Positions 51,901 to 63,741 of a DNA stretch of 64,000 nucleotides are shown here, piece by piece. The first letter of the stretch is position 1. The number at the start of each line of letters is the position of its first letter. Made by a program: the position numbers and the translations under genes. Under the pieces are notes generated by a model. That model saw only the letters and a list, made by a program, of their open reading frames with translations, did no database searches and was not told where the DNA came from. Source of the stretch: Eudorina sp. 2006-703-Eu-15 (taxonomy: Eukaryota; Chlorophyta; Chlorophyceae; Chlamydomonadales; Volvocaceae); NCBI GenBank assembly GCA_003117195.1, contig BDSI01000004.1, positions 1,173,290 through 1,237,289 of the forward strand, written 5' to 3'.

Positions 51901-53938
51901 TTTGTCAAGTATCCGGGCCTGGGCTGTTATGGGTGGGCTTCTCATTAAACACATATACACACTTGAAAGTACACCTCGATGGGCGGGCGGGCGGGTTGCA
52001 TCTCTAAACACATCACCAAGGTGTGGTGCGATGCTTGTGGCTGTGTGCGGCCCTTTCCTTTCCCTCGGGTGTCGATGTGCGCACCTCCACGTCGGTGGTG
52101 GTGGTGGTGGGGTGCAGGCGGGGGCGGCGGCGAGGGCGTGCGGCTCAAGCTGCAGACGCCGCTGTTCGTGGCGGACGCGCTGCTGGGGGCGGCGGGGCGG
52201 CAGCTCACGGTGGATCTTGCGGCGGCCAGGGCGGAGCTGGAGGGGGTGCAGCTGGTGGGCAAGCAGCTGGGGCGGTTCCGGAGCGACATGGAGAAGGACG
52301 CGGCGGCGCAGCGGGCGGCGCTGCAGCAGGTACGGTACGGCCAGGCCGTGTGGCGGAGGTGTGGCGGCACATCCCCCCCTTTCCCCCCCGCCGACCCCCT
52401 GCCTTTACGCACCCCCGGCTGCCCTGAGACGAGTTTGGCCGTGTCATGTCATGTCATGTGGGGTGCGACTGGCGGAACACGGTGTGCCCCGTGGGGCTCA
52501 GCAAAAACCCCTTCCCTGGCGCGGTCCGCCGCGCTACTCCGCACCACCACCCCCCTTTTCTTTTTCCAATTTACCCCCCCCTTTTCACCGCCCAACACGA
52601 GCCTGCATTCATTCTTCGCCCTTGCCCTTCCCCCTGCCACTCTGTCGCTCGCCGCCGGCTCCCTGCCCTTCCCCCCTTTCCCCACTTGAGACTTTATCGG
52701 ACCTTTGCTCTGGCACCAGCGCAGTATAAATATGTCTGCCAATTTCCTATATTCCCCCCCTGCCCCTGCCACTGCCCCTATATCCCCCTGCCCCTCCCCC
52801 CCCTGCGGCCCCTCCCCCCCTGCCCTCCCGACCCCTCCCCCCTAAAGGTGCTCACCGAGGTGCTGACCCGCGCGGAGCGGTTCGTGGACAACACGGTGCA
52901 GCTGAGCAACGCGCCGCTGCTGGTGTCCATCGCGGCGGGCAACCGGGAGTACCCCTTCAGGTGCGTTGGGGGGCAGGGGGGCGGGCAGGGGGCAGGGCCG
53001 TCAACGGGTAGTACGGCTGGTATACCCTACGTCGGCCGCGGCTGTGCTGGATCACCGCGGAATGGCTCGCGGCCCTGTGCTGAAGACACGGGCGGCCGCG
53101 TGTCGGCTGGTGCTGGGGCCCATCCATGGACGTGGTCGCATCAACCGGTCTGTATCGAAGCCTTGCTGCAGCTTCGGTACAGCGTCGGTACAGGTTCTGT
53201 AGCCCGAAAGATGATGCGCTGACTTGCGAGGTTACTGGCCGATTCTTTCCCCAATCATCTCGCGAGACAGTACCTGGTATGGCCACCCGTCCTCCGTTGT
53301 TTTGTCCTCGTGCCACCACACCTATCCCCCGGGATATAGGGCTTACCACCCCGGCCCTCTGGTTGGCCCCCCCCTCCGCGCAGGGCCACCTTCGAGAAGG
53401 AGGTGGTGGGCAACGGCTTCGACGCGCTCCGCTCCGCCGTCGCCGAGCACAGCAACTGGCTGCGCGCCAACTGCGACACGCAGCGCGAGTACTACGCCGG
53501 CTTCGCAACCGCGCGCGCCGCCGCGGCGGGCGTGACCGTGCCCTCCCTGCCCGGCGTCACCGCCTCCGCACCAGGCGGCGGCGCGTCCCCTTCCAGCAAC
53601 GGCTCTGCCCTTTCCAGCAACGGCGCCGCAGCCGCCGCCACCTCGGCTTCAGACCGCATTCTCAGCAGCGCGGAGGCCTCCACCTCCACCCCCACCTCCG
53701 CCGCGTCCAGCACCGGGACGCCGCCCGCCTCCGCCCTGACCACGTCCTCACCGGCGCTGCTCGCGGTGTCGGAGTTCAACGTGCGGGCCATCTCGACGCT
53801 GCTGGACACGGAGCTGCAGCAGGCGATGGCGACCACGGTCGGCACGGCGGCGGGCGCGCCGCTGTTCGGGCTGTTCGCGATGCAGGTACGAGGGAGGTGC
53901 GGGAGGGCGCCTGCCCGGTGGCGGGGGGCGTGCGTTTG

Positions 53939-53974
<36 letters not shown>

Positions 53975-55836
53975 GCTGCGGGTGCCTGAGCTCTTAGATG
54001 GGCTGTTTCAGTGGTTCCGCGTCGTCTGCTGCCGGTGCGAGCCCACCAGAACACACTCTCACGGGCGAGGACGTGATACATGTGTCGGACACCCTCCGCT
54101 GTGATCCGGCTGTCCGCTCCTGCCAGGGCGCCCCAAGCCTCCTCAAACATCAGGGGCCGCAAGGTCCATGGTTATCATAATTCCTCCTGAAGCGCTCCAG
54201 CGCCCCCCTCTCTCTCACTTATTTGGACCAAATAATCCGAATGACCCAATCTGCCCGCCTCGTAGCCCTAACCTTCCCGCGCTCCTTGCGGCCCAACCGG
54301 CCTCACCGGGCCCCCTGGTGTTGTGTGCTGCAGCTGATCCCCAGCCCCGGTGTGTAGATAACAGCCCCGCCCGGTCCCAACCCAACCCAACCCAACCCAA
54401 CCCCTGGTGTGTTGTGCGCTGCAGCTGATCCCCAACACGCTGGAGGATGTGCTGCTGGCGGCGCTGTCCGGCACCGTCAGCTACGTGTCGCTGCTGAACC
54501 TGCCGCTGCGGAGGGCGGACCTGAAGGGCAAGGTGGGCCGAGCGGCGAGGGGAAATCGGCTCTGACCGCGCAGGCGCGGGGGAGGGGGCGGGGGCCGCGC
54601 TGCGGGGCACCAGCCCGGGCGGTGTGTGTGTGGGCCTGTGCATGTGCAGCGTGCGCGCTGCGGGCCGCGGGAGTACCGTAATGGCAGCGGGTTTGGTGTG
54701 GCAGCTACTTAATGGGACCCGCCGGGGCTTTTGGGCGTTTGACTCCTCCAGTGGCGCGCCTCGGTGACGACGAGTCGAAGGCAGGAGCCCAACACGCCCA
54801 GGGCGTGTCCGGAGTGGTTGAGTGGTGATATAGCAGTCTGTTGGAAGACGGGACAGCGTGCGTTGCATCGAACCAAGGCAGTGCAAGGCACGAGGGCGGC
54901 TGCCCCGGCCTGTGTCCTTGACCCCCTGCCCCCGAACGCTATCCGCACGTCTGCCCCTGACCCCCTGCCCCGGACGCCCTGGCCCTGGCCTTGCCCTGGG
55001 TCCCCCGCCCTTTCCCCGAACCCTGTCCGGCGGTCGGATCCCGTCCGCAGATCTCTAGGGTGGCGACCAACTTCGTGACGGACGTGCAGTCCAAGATGGA
55101 GGCGGAGGTGGCGGCCGAGGTGGCGGGCGTCGTCAAGGCGGTGGGGGAGCTGATGGCGCCCTTGGAGCGGGCGTACGGCGCGGAGGTCGCGCGGCTGGAG
55201 GCGCGGCAGGCGGACCTGGCTCGCTTCGACGACGAGCTCAAGGTGCGGCCCGCGGAACCCGGGTTGCCGTACAGCCCGGGTCGTACTGTCAACTGTCTAG
55301 TCCCGTACTCGCGCGCGCGGGTCAGTCGCCCCGTACTGGCCATGGGGCCACAAACCATTCACTCGCTGTCACGGCGCACGTTGCGCAGCGGCCCTGCCCC
55401 ATACGTGAACCCAAACCCAATAAACAAGTAAATAAATAAAGTGAATCACGCTGGGGACGGAGGTTCAGCCTCCGAGAAGGGGGCCACCCGGGACATCCCA
55501 AGGAATCCCCAGGGCATCCTCCCCGGAAGTGCTGCGCACACATCGCACCGTTCATGGTGCTGCGGAACTGCGCCCATCCAGGGTTGTGTCGCTTCAAAGG
55601 CACGCTGTAGGACGGAGAGAGGAGCGGGGGTGCATGGCCGCACGGCTACGGTACGGGCTGGCAGCGGCGGGCGGCGCCGCCTCTCCGGTTGCCGCGCACA
55701 CGGTTGCATTGTTGCATTCCGTCTTCCAGCGCCGGGCCGCCCTGAACGCGCTCCCTTTGTGCCCCTGTTCCCTGTTGGGCCATCGCCCGCGCAAATGCCG
55801 CAGGAGCTTCAACGCCGCGTCGCCAACCTGGATTAA
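45981..55836 (+). CDS. FZL: FZL: chloroplast dynamin-like GTPase with TMP-synthase-like domain
   Basis: FZL remodels thylakoid and envelope membranes. Exons: 45981-46509, 46738-46865, 47474-47650, 47927-48313, 48606-48653, 49171-49253, 49779-49929, 50344-50478, 50927-51088, 51299-51518, 52118-52329, 52848-52960, 53384-53885, 54425-54532, 55051-55242, 55804-55836; phases agree; 1059 aa. Residues 1-80 are a Ser-rich transit peptide; about 90-285 form a thiamine-phosphate-synthase-like barrel (MVVLWDSNANAAAMYDAA.., GRAALLLVDRTDIALAIGAQ). GTPase motifs: G1 GEFNSGKS (435-442), G2 region LPTTNE, G3 DTPG (507-510), G4 NKAD (565-568). A hydrophobic hairpin (TVGTAAGAPLFGLFAM; DVLLAALSGTVSYVSLL) near residues 935-970 anchors it, followed by a coiled coil. 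Intron 7 uses a GC donor (CTGCAG|GCACGT). A poly-Gly/Ala insert lies in exon 4, and Ser/Ala-rich low complexity in exon 13. Confidence 0.95.
49117..49151 (+). repeat. (TGCC)n run before FZL exon 6
   Basis: A CTGCCTGCCTGCC tract just upstream of the acceptor at 49170, serving as part of the pyrimidine-rich region. A similar run lies at 53937-53974, just after exon 13. Confidence 0.9.
49395..49420 (+). repeat. Copy 6 of dispersed element
   Basis: TCCGCTGTAACATCCTCAAT then AATAA, in FZL intron 6. It carries TGTAA on the FZL sense strand. The GACCC palindrome part is missing. Confidence 0.6.
50699..50730 (-). repeat. Copy 7 of dispersed element (reverse)
   Basis: On the - strand: CTGACCCGCGGGGTCCACTG then TAGCATCGTTG. 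Located in FZL intron 8. Confidence 0.5.
54312..54435 (+). repeat. Duplicated 3' splice site of FZL exon 14
   Basis: About 32 bp spanning the real acceptor (CCCCTGGTGTGTTGTGCGCT and CAG|CTGATCCCC) are repeated about 90 bp upstream (54313-54343). A (CCCAA)n run lies between at about 54376-54402. The upstream copy has an intact CAG|CTGATCCCC. Confidence 0.9.
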
Positions 55837-56974
55837 GCGGGGATGGGTGGGTTGGGGTGGTTGCGTCTACGGACGGCCCGGACCGTGGTTACCGGCGCTT
55901 GAGAGCACGTCGGGCGGAGGAGGAGGTCCTCCTCCTCCACCGGGCATATGCTCTGCGGCAGCGTCAGAGGCGGACCCGGATGAGGGGTCCTGGTGACCGC
56001 CACGACGTCCGCCAGGGTTGGCGTCCGCCAGGGTTGACGGCGGCAGCAGCGGTGGCGATCGTCGTCGCGGTTGCGGAGCGCTACGTTTTTGGAGCAGTTT
56101 TGGGCGCGTGCGTTCTCTGAACGCTAAGTTCACAGTTTTGGCGCGGATACCATATCGTATAGTGCGGTGAGGTTTCATAGAGCAGTTTTGGCGCGCAGCA
56201 GGCGAAGGCAGCCGAGTTGTTAGGGCGGGGTATTGGTGCTGGTGTGTTGTCTGTGTGTTGGTGTATATCGGCGACGCGGCGAATCCATGGGGGCCGTAAC
56301 CCTTTTGGGGGTGGGGTGGCGTCTCCGCCGCCGGGCGCAAATGCTCCTTCCACATGAATCGTCGAGTGACCGCGTTCCGTCATTTTGACGGGCCCGATTG
56401 CCCCTCTTTCCATACCGTAACCGTAATGGGCTCTGCTGCTGGAGTACGAATGGCCGTACAGGGTGCCGTACAAGCGCTGCTTTTGGCGCTTACCTTGCGC
56501 TGTACATTTTGTGCCACCGGCGACCTTACGGGCCGAGAGCGTAAAAGAGAGTACGAGAGAGTACCGGTCTGTCCAGGCGGGATTGCCGTACAAAGCCAGA
56601 CACGCATGGCCGGGTATGGTAACGGCGGTGCCGGGCCGGTTGGGGCAGGGGCCGTAGGCGCTGGTGGTGGTTGAGAGGGTGCCTCGGCGTCGCACATCAT
56701 GCCGCGGCCGGGGCGGGGCGGGGCCCTTACCGGTGGTAGTCGTACTGTGGATATACTCTAGGGTTTATAGCATTATAGGGCTCCGGAGGCTGCCGGTGGC
56801 GCTGGCTGGCGGACGCTTGTTGAGAGGAGAGAAATATAAGAGGGGGATACTACGGATACTAGGCCGTTTTTTCAAATGGGATACGCAAGCCGGGTGGGAT
56901 GGGGACATCCGGCGGTGGCCCATCAGGAGGGCTTTCGGAGGCAGGGTGGCGAAGAGACCCCCGGTGATCACGGC

Positions 56975-57094
56975 CAAGGTTTGAGTGGAGGAGCAAGCCA
57001 AGGTTTGAGTGGAGGAGCAAGCCAAGGTTTGAGTGGAGGAGCAAGCCAAGGTTTGAGTGGAGGAGCAAGCCAAGGTTTGAGTGGAGGAGCAAGC
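56975..57094 (+). repeat. 24-nt minisatellite, five perfect units
   Basis: Five identical CAAGGTTTGAGTGGAGGAGC+AAGC units. On the + strand they could encode (QGLSGGAS)n and on the - strand proline-rich repeats. The unit length keeps any frame open. Confidence 0.95.
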
Positions 57095-58101
57095 TGCCGC
57101 ACAGCGACGGGGGGACGCGGTGCGGTGCGGTGCAGCAGGGGAAGGTTGGGGCGCGCTCTGTCGGGAGGCGCAGACAGGGCACGCATGTACGGCACGTACG
57201 GCTTCTGCTGTGTGAACATGTGAAGAAAGGGATTCGCTTGGCAGCTGCCGAGTCTGGACCTGCCTCTCGGAAGGATGGGTTGGGTTTATTTATGAGGCTG
57301 AACCTTGACCCACGTTGGGGCTTGGCACGAGTGGACGTCGCGCTACGCGGGGGACGCCGGAAGGCTGTACGGTATGTGGGACCCATGGGTCGCCTCCTCG
57401 CGATCGCGTGGCCAGGGGCTTTGCTTGTGCGCTGGCCCATCACCCCCCCTGTGACCCTTGAATGCCTCTCCTGTTGCTGTCCCCAGGCGGTGAAGCCCAT
57501 CTCCTCGCGCGAGGCGTGCCGGTTTCTGGATCAGCGCGCTTGGCGGGGATCCGTCTGCATATTCATTTGGGATCGCACGGACGCATCAGATGCTCCCGAA
57601 AAAGATGCGCGACCTTCCCTCAAACATGCCTCCGGGTCATCTAGGATTCCTAGCATCCTTAGGCGGCTCCGATGACGTGTGGGTAAAGCGGTAAACCCCA
57701 TCGTGAGAACAGCCCGGAACCTGCCAGCACGCGCGCCCGACACGGCCCGCCTCCTGCGCTGCTGCGGTTTGCTAGTCCCACGAGAGTCAACTGCTTCCGC
57801 GGGGCTTGCGCGTCGGACCGGTCCCGCCATCTGTTTTGAGCCCCAGGCCAAGAATCCTTTTCTGCCTCTTGAGAAAACATGACCAATCGGGATCAACTTC
57901 GGATCAACCAATCCGGATTGACAAGATCGCACGGCTTACCGGAAGTGCCACGGCGAATGCCACTCACAGGTTATGCCGTGCCCCTTTGTTGCGATTTCAC
58001 TGACCCGTGGGTCGCATGGGCCTCCTGAGTCAGCGCATCGACTCGTGAACGGAAACCGTCCCGGACGGGACGTTTGCGGATCTCCCACATAACATGGGTC
58101 A

Positions 58102-58411
58102 CACAGCAATTCTTCAGGTCTTCGTCAAGACGTTGCACCCAACGTTTGGAAGAAAGGTAGGCGCGAGCCCTGTATCAATTGCCTTGAGCCGTTGTCCTCG
58201 CCGTGCGTTTTGCCGCAGGAAAGCACCGACTGGCCCGCCACCGCACCTGCCTTGCTTGCTTCGAGGTCGCAACAACAGGCAGCAATGACTGAGATTTTGG
58301 TTGTGGTGCAGTCGCGCGCTCACGTCTTCGTTTCCGCAGGAGCTGGTCCTCCTTGTCACGACGCCCACAACCCCAACCTCGACGCCGGCTCCTCCAAGGG
58401 CCTTGTCATAG
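58102..58411 (+). CDS. Possible 3' end of an undetermined gene
   Basis: Short candidate exons with good borders: one of 39 nt beginning VFVKTLHPTFG after CTTCAG (ends AGAAAG|GTAGGC), one beginning ESTDWPATAPALLA after TTTTGCCGCAG, and 58340-58411 beginning ELVLLVTTPTTP and ending at TAG 58409-58411. A TGTAA at 58478-58482 follows at a normal distance. The upstream part could not be traced and no family was recognised. The segment could equally be noncoding. Confidence 0.22.
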
Positions 58412-58477
58412 GACATTGCATCTCATCCCGCGCAACATACTATATCAAAAACTCAGTAGCTAGTACTTTGTGCCTAC

Positions 58478-58482
58478 TGTAA
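58478..58482 (+). terminator. TGTAA poly(A) signal
   Basis: TGTAA 67 nt after the candidate terminal stop at 58411. It is also the first TGTAA found downstream of FZL. Confidence 0.35.
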
Positions 58483-58842
58483 TCCTTAGCGCCCAAGTCG
58501 GCTTTCTTTCTTCGGTGTTGCGCCTCCCCCGCGCTTTGCCGTGTGGCGCGTTTGGTGCTTCGGCCTCCTTCCTCCCCGCTAAAGAACGCTTGGGGCGGAG
58601 TGTCGCAGGCAAGTCCTCCGGGCCTGGATGCCAACACGCAGAAACCTATCATCCGGTTCTTTCACCACAAAAGGCAAGATGCATGGCTAGCAAGCGTAGT
58701 ACCTGACTGCATTCAATCTCGCAGGCTCGGGCGCCTTTCCTCCATCCGTATTTGAAATTTTCAACAGTGTTTGGTTGGTCCAAACTAGTAGGCGCGCAGA
58801 CCAGCAGGACAACCTCTCCTGAGCGACTTGACGCAACACAGC

Positions 58843-61600
58843 ATGGCGCCTAAGAATCCACAGACGCAACAGCAGCAGCAACAGCAGCGAAAGCAGCCAG
58901 CGCAGCGCCGATCCTGGCTGTCCGCGGCCGCAACGCTGGCAAAGCGCGTCGTGGACCCCTTCGGTCTGTTCACCTCCGCGCCCGCGCCCAGACGAGGCAC
59001 TGCCGCGGCTGAAGCCGGACCCGAGGCCGCGGGAGCGCAGGCGGGTGCCGTCGTACAACAGGTGGCCGCGCCAACCGCTGCGGAGGCTGCTCAGGCGGAG
59101 GAGTGGCGCGGCCCGGCGACCGACGCGACGGCCGCAGTGGCGGCAGACGCTGACGTCGCCGCAGACAACGACGACGTCGGCGCGAGCGGCGGCGGCGGCG
59201 GCGGCTTCGAGGACACGTCAGAGGACCTGGCGGCGGACGGCGACGTCGATATGAGTACGACAACTGCCGATGTGACGGAGGGCGGCGGCGGCGGATACGA
59301 GGGTGGCGACACCGCCGCCACCGACACGGTCCGGCGCGCGGCCAGGTCGCGACCGCGACCGCGGCTTGGGCGGCACGAGCCGTTGGGCGGCGGACGGCGA
59401 GTGGGCGGCAGTAGCGCCAAGGACACGTCGTACCCCATGGATATCTACGAGAACGATCTGTCGTACGAGCTGCAGGTGCGTTTCCCGACGTAAGCGAAGG
59501 CCCTCGTGATTGCTTGACGCGCACCGTGCCGAATAGATATAGATAGCCCGCGATGGGTAGATAGATGTGCTACGACACCGCCTGGTCGCCGTGCTTCGTC
59601 GGCGTTCGCGTCTTCGAACTCAGAGCGACATGGGACACTCTTTGCCGGGGAAGCGCTGAAGCTGTGTGCGCGCCAGGGCCTGAGGTGCGGAGGTGGGCAA
59701 GGGCGGCGGAACACCACCGCAGCACACAGACCCGTGGGTCATTCGTGGGGAGATTCCCTACGGCGGAAAGGGCCGACGGCGACTATCGTTTTGCAGTTTG
59801 TTCGAATACCGACATGTGTTGAGCGCATTTCAAACACATACAAGTATGTGAATATCAAAGGAGCATCTTGCTGCGAATGGATCACAAGGGCGGCTCTGCA
59901 TGGATGGAAGGAAACTATGCTGCCCCGATGGCGCATGTCCGCACGATGTGACGGTTACTACTACTACGATGTGATGTGGGTGTTAAGACCTGGTTAGAAT
60001 AGGGAGGGCCCTGCCGTCTGTACTGCCCAGGACTGTTGTGTACGAAACCCAGATGCCTCTACGAACCCAGATGCCTCCACGAGGGCCTTTGTAGAGCTGG
60101 GCCTTTGTAGAGCAGCGACGTGATCTTACCCACACCGCAAAACTTTGCCGTGGGTAGCCGGCATGTACGACTGTACGACCCTCTCGTACTTCTCGTACTA
60201 CCCGCCAGGCGGACGTTCCCGGCATGCGCGAGACAGATCTGACGGTGGAGGTCTCCGACCAGCACCGACTGGTGGTGGAGGGCAGCGCGGTGGAGGTGGC
60301 GGCGAGTGCCGTACGGCCGCTGAACCCGGTGGAGAGGGCGGTGGCGGAGGCGATGGCACCGCCGGGCTGCAAACCACGCGCGCTACGGTGGGTGTGTGGG
60401 TGGGTGTATGGGTATAAGGATGTGGGGGCATGTGGGTTCGTACTTTTGTGTATCCTTGCGCCGTCGGACGTAGGAGCCTTTTCTGTGTGTGCGTGTGTGT
60501 GTGCTCGTGTGTGTGTGTGCGTGTGTGTGTGTACGTGTAGGGCGAGGTCAATGCGCTGGGTGGGGTTTCAGATGTGTTCAAACACAGGTGTACTACAGTC
60601 GTGCGACATGGAAGCACGCGTTTGTTGAACGTTCGACCCAACGGGCTCTTGAAGCGTGCCAGCTGCCAGGGGCGACGCTGGACCGCCATGGCACCGGCGA
60701 GTGCCCCTGGTCGTTTGTTCGTGCCCATGTTCGTGCCCATGTTTGCGCCGCTGCCGTGCCGCGACGGAGGGCGTCATCCTTGGCTGTCACACCACCGTGT
60801 TTGGCCGTGCAGCTGCGCATCCTTGCAGAGCTGGAATGCTCCCTGTCCCAAGCTCCAGGCCGCGTTGGGCGCGATGCTCGTGTTCAACCCTCGCTGACAC
60901 GCTCTAGCCGGCCGCCCCGTGTGTATACCACGTACCGTATCGTCGTATGTATGTGTGCTGTTTATATGAGGTCGCCGTGCCCGCCCGCCTGCCGCGCCGT
61001 TCCGCCGCGGACTCCTGCCACAGGACCGAGCGCCGCCGCCGCCGCCACTTCAAGCGCACCTTTCGCCTCCCGCACGATGTCGATCAGTCGAGCGTGACGG
61101 CGTCGATCCAGTACGGCGTCCTGATCGTGCGGATCGATAAGCTGCGGGCCCGGGCCGGCGATGCCGCCGCCGCCGCCGTCGCGGCGGCGGCTGTCCCCGG
61201 CGGCGCGGAGCGCCGGCGGGTGCCCGTGGATCGCCTGCCGACGGCAGCGATCGTCCCGCGGGTCTTCGCCGACACCGCCGCCGCCGCCGTCACCGCCGCC
61301 GCCGTGCGCGTCGACTCCGCAGACGCGTCGCCGCCGGCGGCGGCGGCGCCGCCGCCGCCGCTGCTCCCGTCACAAAAGGACCTCGTGTCCGTGCCGGCTC
61401 CGCCGCTGCCGCCGGCGCAGCCAGGCACGGCACCGATTGTGCCATCGCCGGCGTTTCAAGCGGGCGGCTCTCCGCTCGGCCAGCCGATGCAGTCGTCGTA
61501 CAGCACCTACAGCGCAGCCGCCGGCGGCCTGGGTCCCGGCGGCGGCATGGCCAAGGCTCCCCCGCCACCGCCTGCGACGCCCCGCCAGGCACAACTTTAG
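58843..61600 (+). CDS. Large HSP20 / alpha-crystallin-type protein
   Basis: Exons 58843-59475, 60209-60387, 61024-61600; phases agree; 462 aa, two to three times the usual small heat-shock protein. A 195-residue N-terminal extension (MAPKNPQTQQQQ.., then Ala/Asp/Gly-rich acidic sequence) contains the HSP20-style segment RVVDPFGLF. The alpha-crystallin domain starts PMDIYENDLSYELQADVPGM, continues DLTVEVSDQHRLVVEG, is interrupted by an insert of about 50 residues (residues about 232-280), and ends HFKRTFRLPHDVDQSSVTAS then QYGVLIVRI. The C-terminal 150 residues are Ala/Pro-rich and disordered. Stop TAG 61598-61600. It probably acts as an ATP-independent chaperone; location unknown. The ATG at 58843 is the first in the frame. 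Confidence 0.88.
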
Positions 61601-63041
61601 GCCCGAGCCTGGGGAAGACGGGCTAGGCCGGGGAGCCTTACGGCCTTCGTCGCAGGAGCCGAAGGGCGGCGCCACAACTCTTTTTGGAACACGCGCCGCG
61701 GTCCGCAACGCGTCGTGCGGCTGGGCGACCAACCATGTCGTTGTCCCGACCTACGTCATAGGGTTCGGGTTTGTACGTCATCGCAGTCCTGTACTTGAAT
61801 GATATGAAGGGCGCGTGTATAGAGGAGGAGAAGCAAGGCCCGGTGCCGCACTCGCCCGCACCTCACCTCGCCGGGAGAGCGCTGAAAGGGGCCGGGGCCG
61901 CTTGTACGGCTCTCGCTTGGTCCGCACTCCTGAGAAGCCTCGTCTGAGTAGGCCGATTGCCGCAACAGTCAACTGTCAACTGTCAACGGTCAACGGTCAA
62001 CGCAAACGCGGTCCACTTGTGTGTTGTGCGGATGGTAATGTACATGGTGGTGCCAGAGCCGGAGTAACACGGCTTCCTGAAGGCGTGGGGAGATACAGAG
62101 ATGCCCTAAATGTTTCTTCTTTTCGGGCAACGTTCCAACTTGTGCCATATGGCTTATCAACACTTCTACTGTCGAGGACAGGCCGGCGTGGGTTGCGGCC
62201 GTGGCGTGACTTAATGGCCCGGCACGCTCAAGTACTGCTGATTGCCAAGGGAGCAGGACGGTCGTTGTATTGTGCTGAGGTTGTACGGATATGTACGGAG
62301 AACAAATATGTACGGAGGAGGTTTGTACGGTGGTACTGACGGTGTGTACGTGGAGGGGGTGTTGGGAGCGGCCGAGTGGGCCTTCCAGGAGGCGCTGGCG
62401 AAGACCGTTTTCATGGGTTGGTGCGTGCCGCGCCAAAGTCGTTCATAAGGCCTAGAGTTGGTGGGAACCTAACTACCGTACCGTTGTTCAAACGGAAAGC
62501 GTACATACACGTGGCTGTGTGTCGTTACCGAGTACCGGTTGTGCGCAAGTACTGCAGATGTGTTCTCTTGAGAAGTTCAGCTGTAACCCCGTTCGTGGAT
62601 CATCACTTCGTTTGGTTTGAAACCACGTCGCCATCTTATTCAAACATGTTGGGTCCATTAAGCCTCAGATCACCGTACACACTTCGCCGTACTTGGGCAT
62701 CTTGTCGTAACACGTACGGTATCCGTACGTCACCATGGAAGTACCCCCCAAAAAAGTGCGTTTGCCAGGATGAATGGATCAGAACGCACGTCGTCGGGGG
62801 TTTCTCACTGAACACAACGCGCCACGCACCACCGCCGTAACCGCCGCAAGCCGCGACCCGTACACCGCATCCATCCATTTGCAGCCCCAGCCGAACCCCA
62901 GTCCCATCAGTTTTTACCTTCACCACCCGCTACGCAGCCGCCCACCATCACCATCACCACCACGGCCACCACTACCATCACCACTGCCACCGCCACTACA
63001 ACCACCACAGCCACCACAACCAGCTTCAGCGCACGGCCGCG
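61601..63041. other. Interval between HSP20 gene and right-edge gene
   Basis: The HSP20 3' flank with TGTAA at 62582-62586, then the 3' flank of the reverse-strand gene. The region 62270-62760 is dense in GTACGG/CCGTAC words. No coding exon was recognised. Confidence 0.5.
62582..62586 (+). terminator. TGTAA poly(A) signal, HSP20 gene candidate
   Basis: The nearest TGTAA found after the HSP20 stop, about 980 nt away, so the 3' UTR would be long. Confidence 0.3.
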
Positions 63042-63741
63042 TCAAACCCCCGCAGATCTCTGTAACGCCTGCACCATCTGGGCAGCGAGCTGCTGCACTT
63101 GACCAGCTCTGAGACGCAGCGGCGCCCTGAGACGCAGCGGCGCCGCCTGTTCTGCCAGCTGCAGCTGCTGCTGCTGCTGCTGCGGCGGCGGCGGCGGCGG
63201 CCGGTACTCGGGGCAGTAGCTGGGGTACAGCCCCGGGTGCAGGTCGGGACGTACGGGCACACACTTGTACGCCACCTCAGGCTCCGGTACGATGCCGTAC
63301 CTGAAGCGGTACGAGTCCCACTGCCGTATCCGGTCGTCCTGGCTCGCAAGCTTGAGAATCTCTCGGCCGTCTTTTTTGGCGGTGTTGGGTGGATTGCAGA
63401 CCTGCCACACGCACACCGGCAGCGGCCCGGGCCGTAACCCGAGCGTGTCGCCGCGCACGGTGACACAACCGACCGTAATGTGTATGTACGTACAGAGGTA
63501 CGGCATCAGGTTGCCGTGCGGTGTGTAACTTGAAAAAAGCTAAGAAACGTTGAAAATGCATGCTACATCTGCATTGACCATCGTGCGCGTGACCCCGCCC
63601 CTCACCTGGAACTCGTGCAGTACGGCAAAACGGTCTCGGAGCTTCGGGCCGAGTACGGCAAGATACGCGTAGTCCACGCCCCAGCCCATCAGCTCGCCGC
63701 TGTACGACGGCGAGTCCAGCAGCTCGACCAGCTTGTCCGAC
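63042..63741 (-). CDS. 3' end of a possible glycosyltransferase-like gene, truncated by window edge
   Basis: Two exons are supported on the - strand: 63741-63606 (possibly starting further upstream) and 63401-63042, joined in phase as HEFQ-VCNPPNTAKKDGREIL. The first contains LVELLDSPSYSGELMGWGVD and YAYLAVLGPK. The GWGVDYAY motif followed by a conserved basic/aromatic stretch (DDRIRQWDSYRFRYG) recalls DUF707-type putative glycosyltransferases, but the match is only by eye. The C-terminus is Pro/Gln-rich (PPPPPPQQQQQQ) and ends at TGA 63044-63042. Protein-like sequence continues to the right edge (for example PRSDIMMPSRDVCDPIIPLD at about 63905-63845), but its phase could not be joined. Confidence 0.5.

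Larger units (their letters stand above)
55837..58842. other. Interval between FZL and HSP20 gene
   Basis: It holds the FZL 3' UTR, a five-unit minisatellite (56975-57094) and a cluster of good acceptor-like sites between 57484 and 58340. A short terminal exon and TGTAA follow (see separate entry). The GTACGG/CCGTAC word is frequent. No complete gene could be built. Confidence 0.5.

Noticed and set aside
58094..58170. Ubiquitin-like start (ILQVFVKTL resembling QIFVKTL)
   Set aside because: The similarity ends after a few residues; nothing like TGKTITLEV follows.
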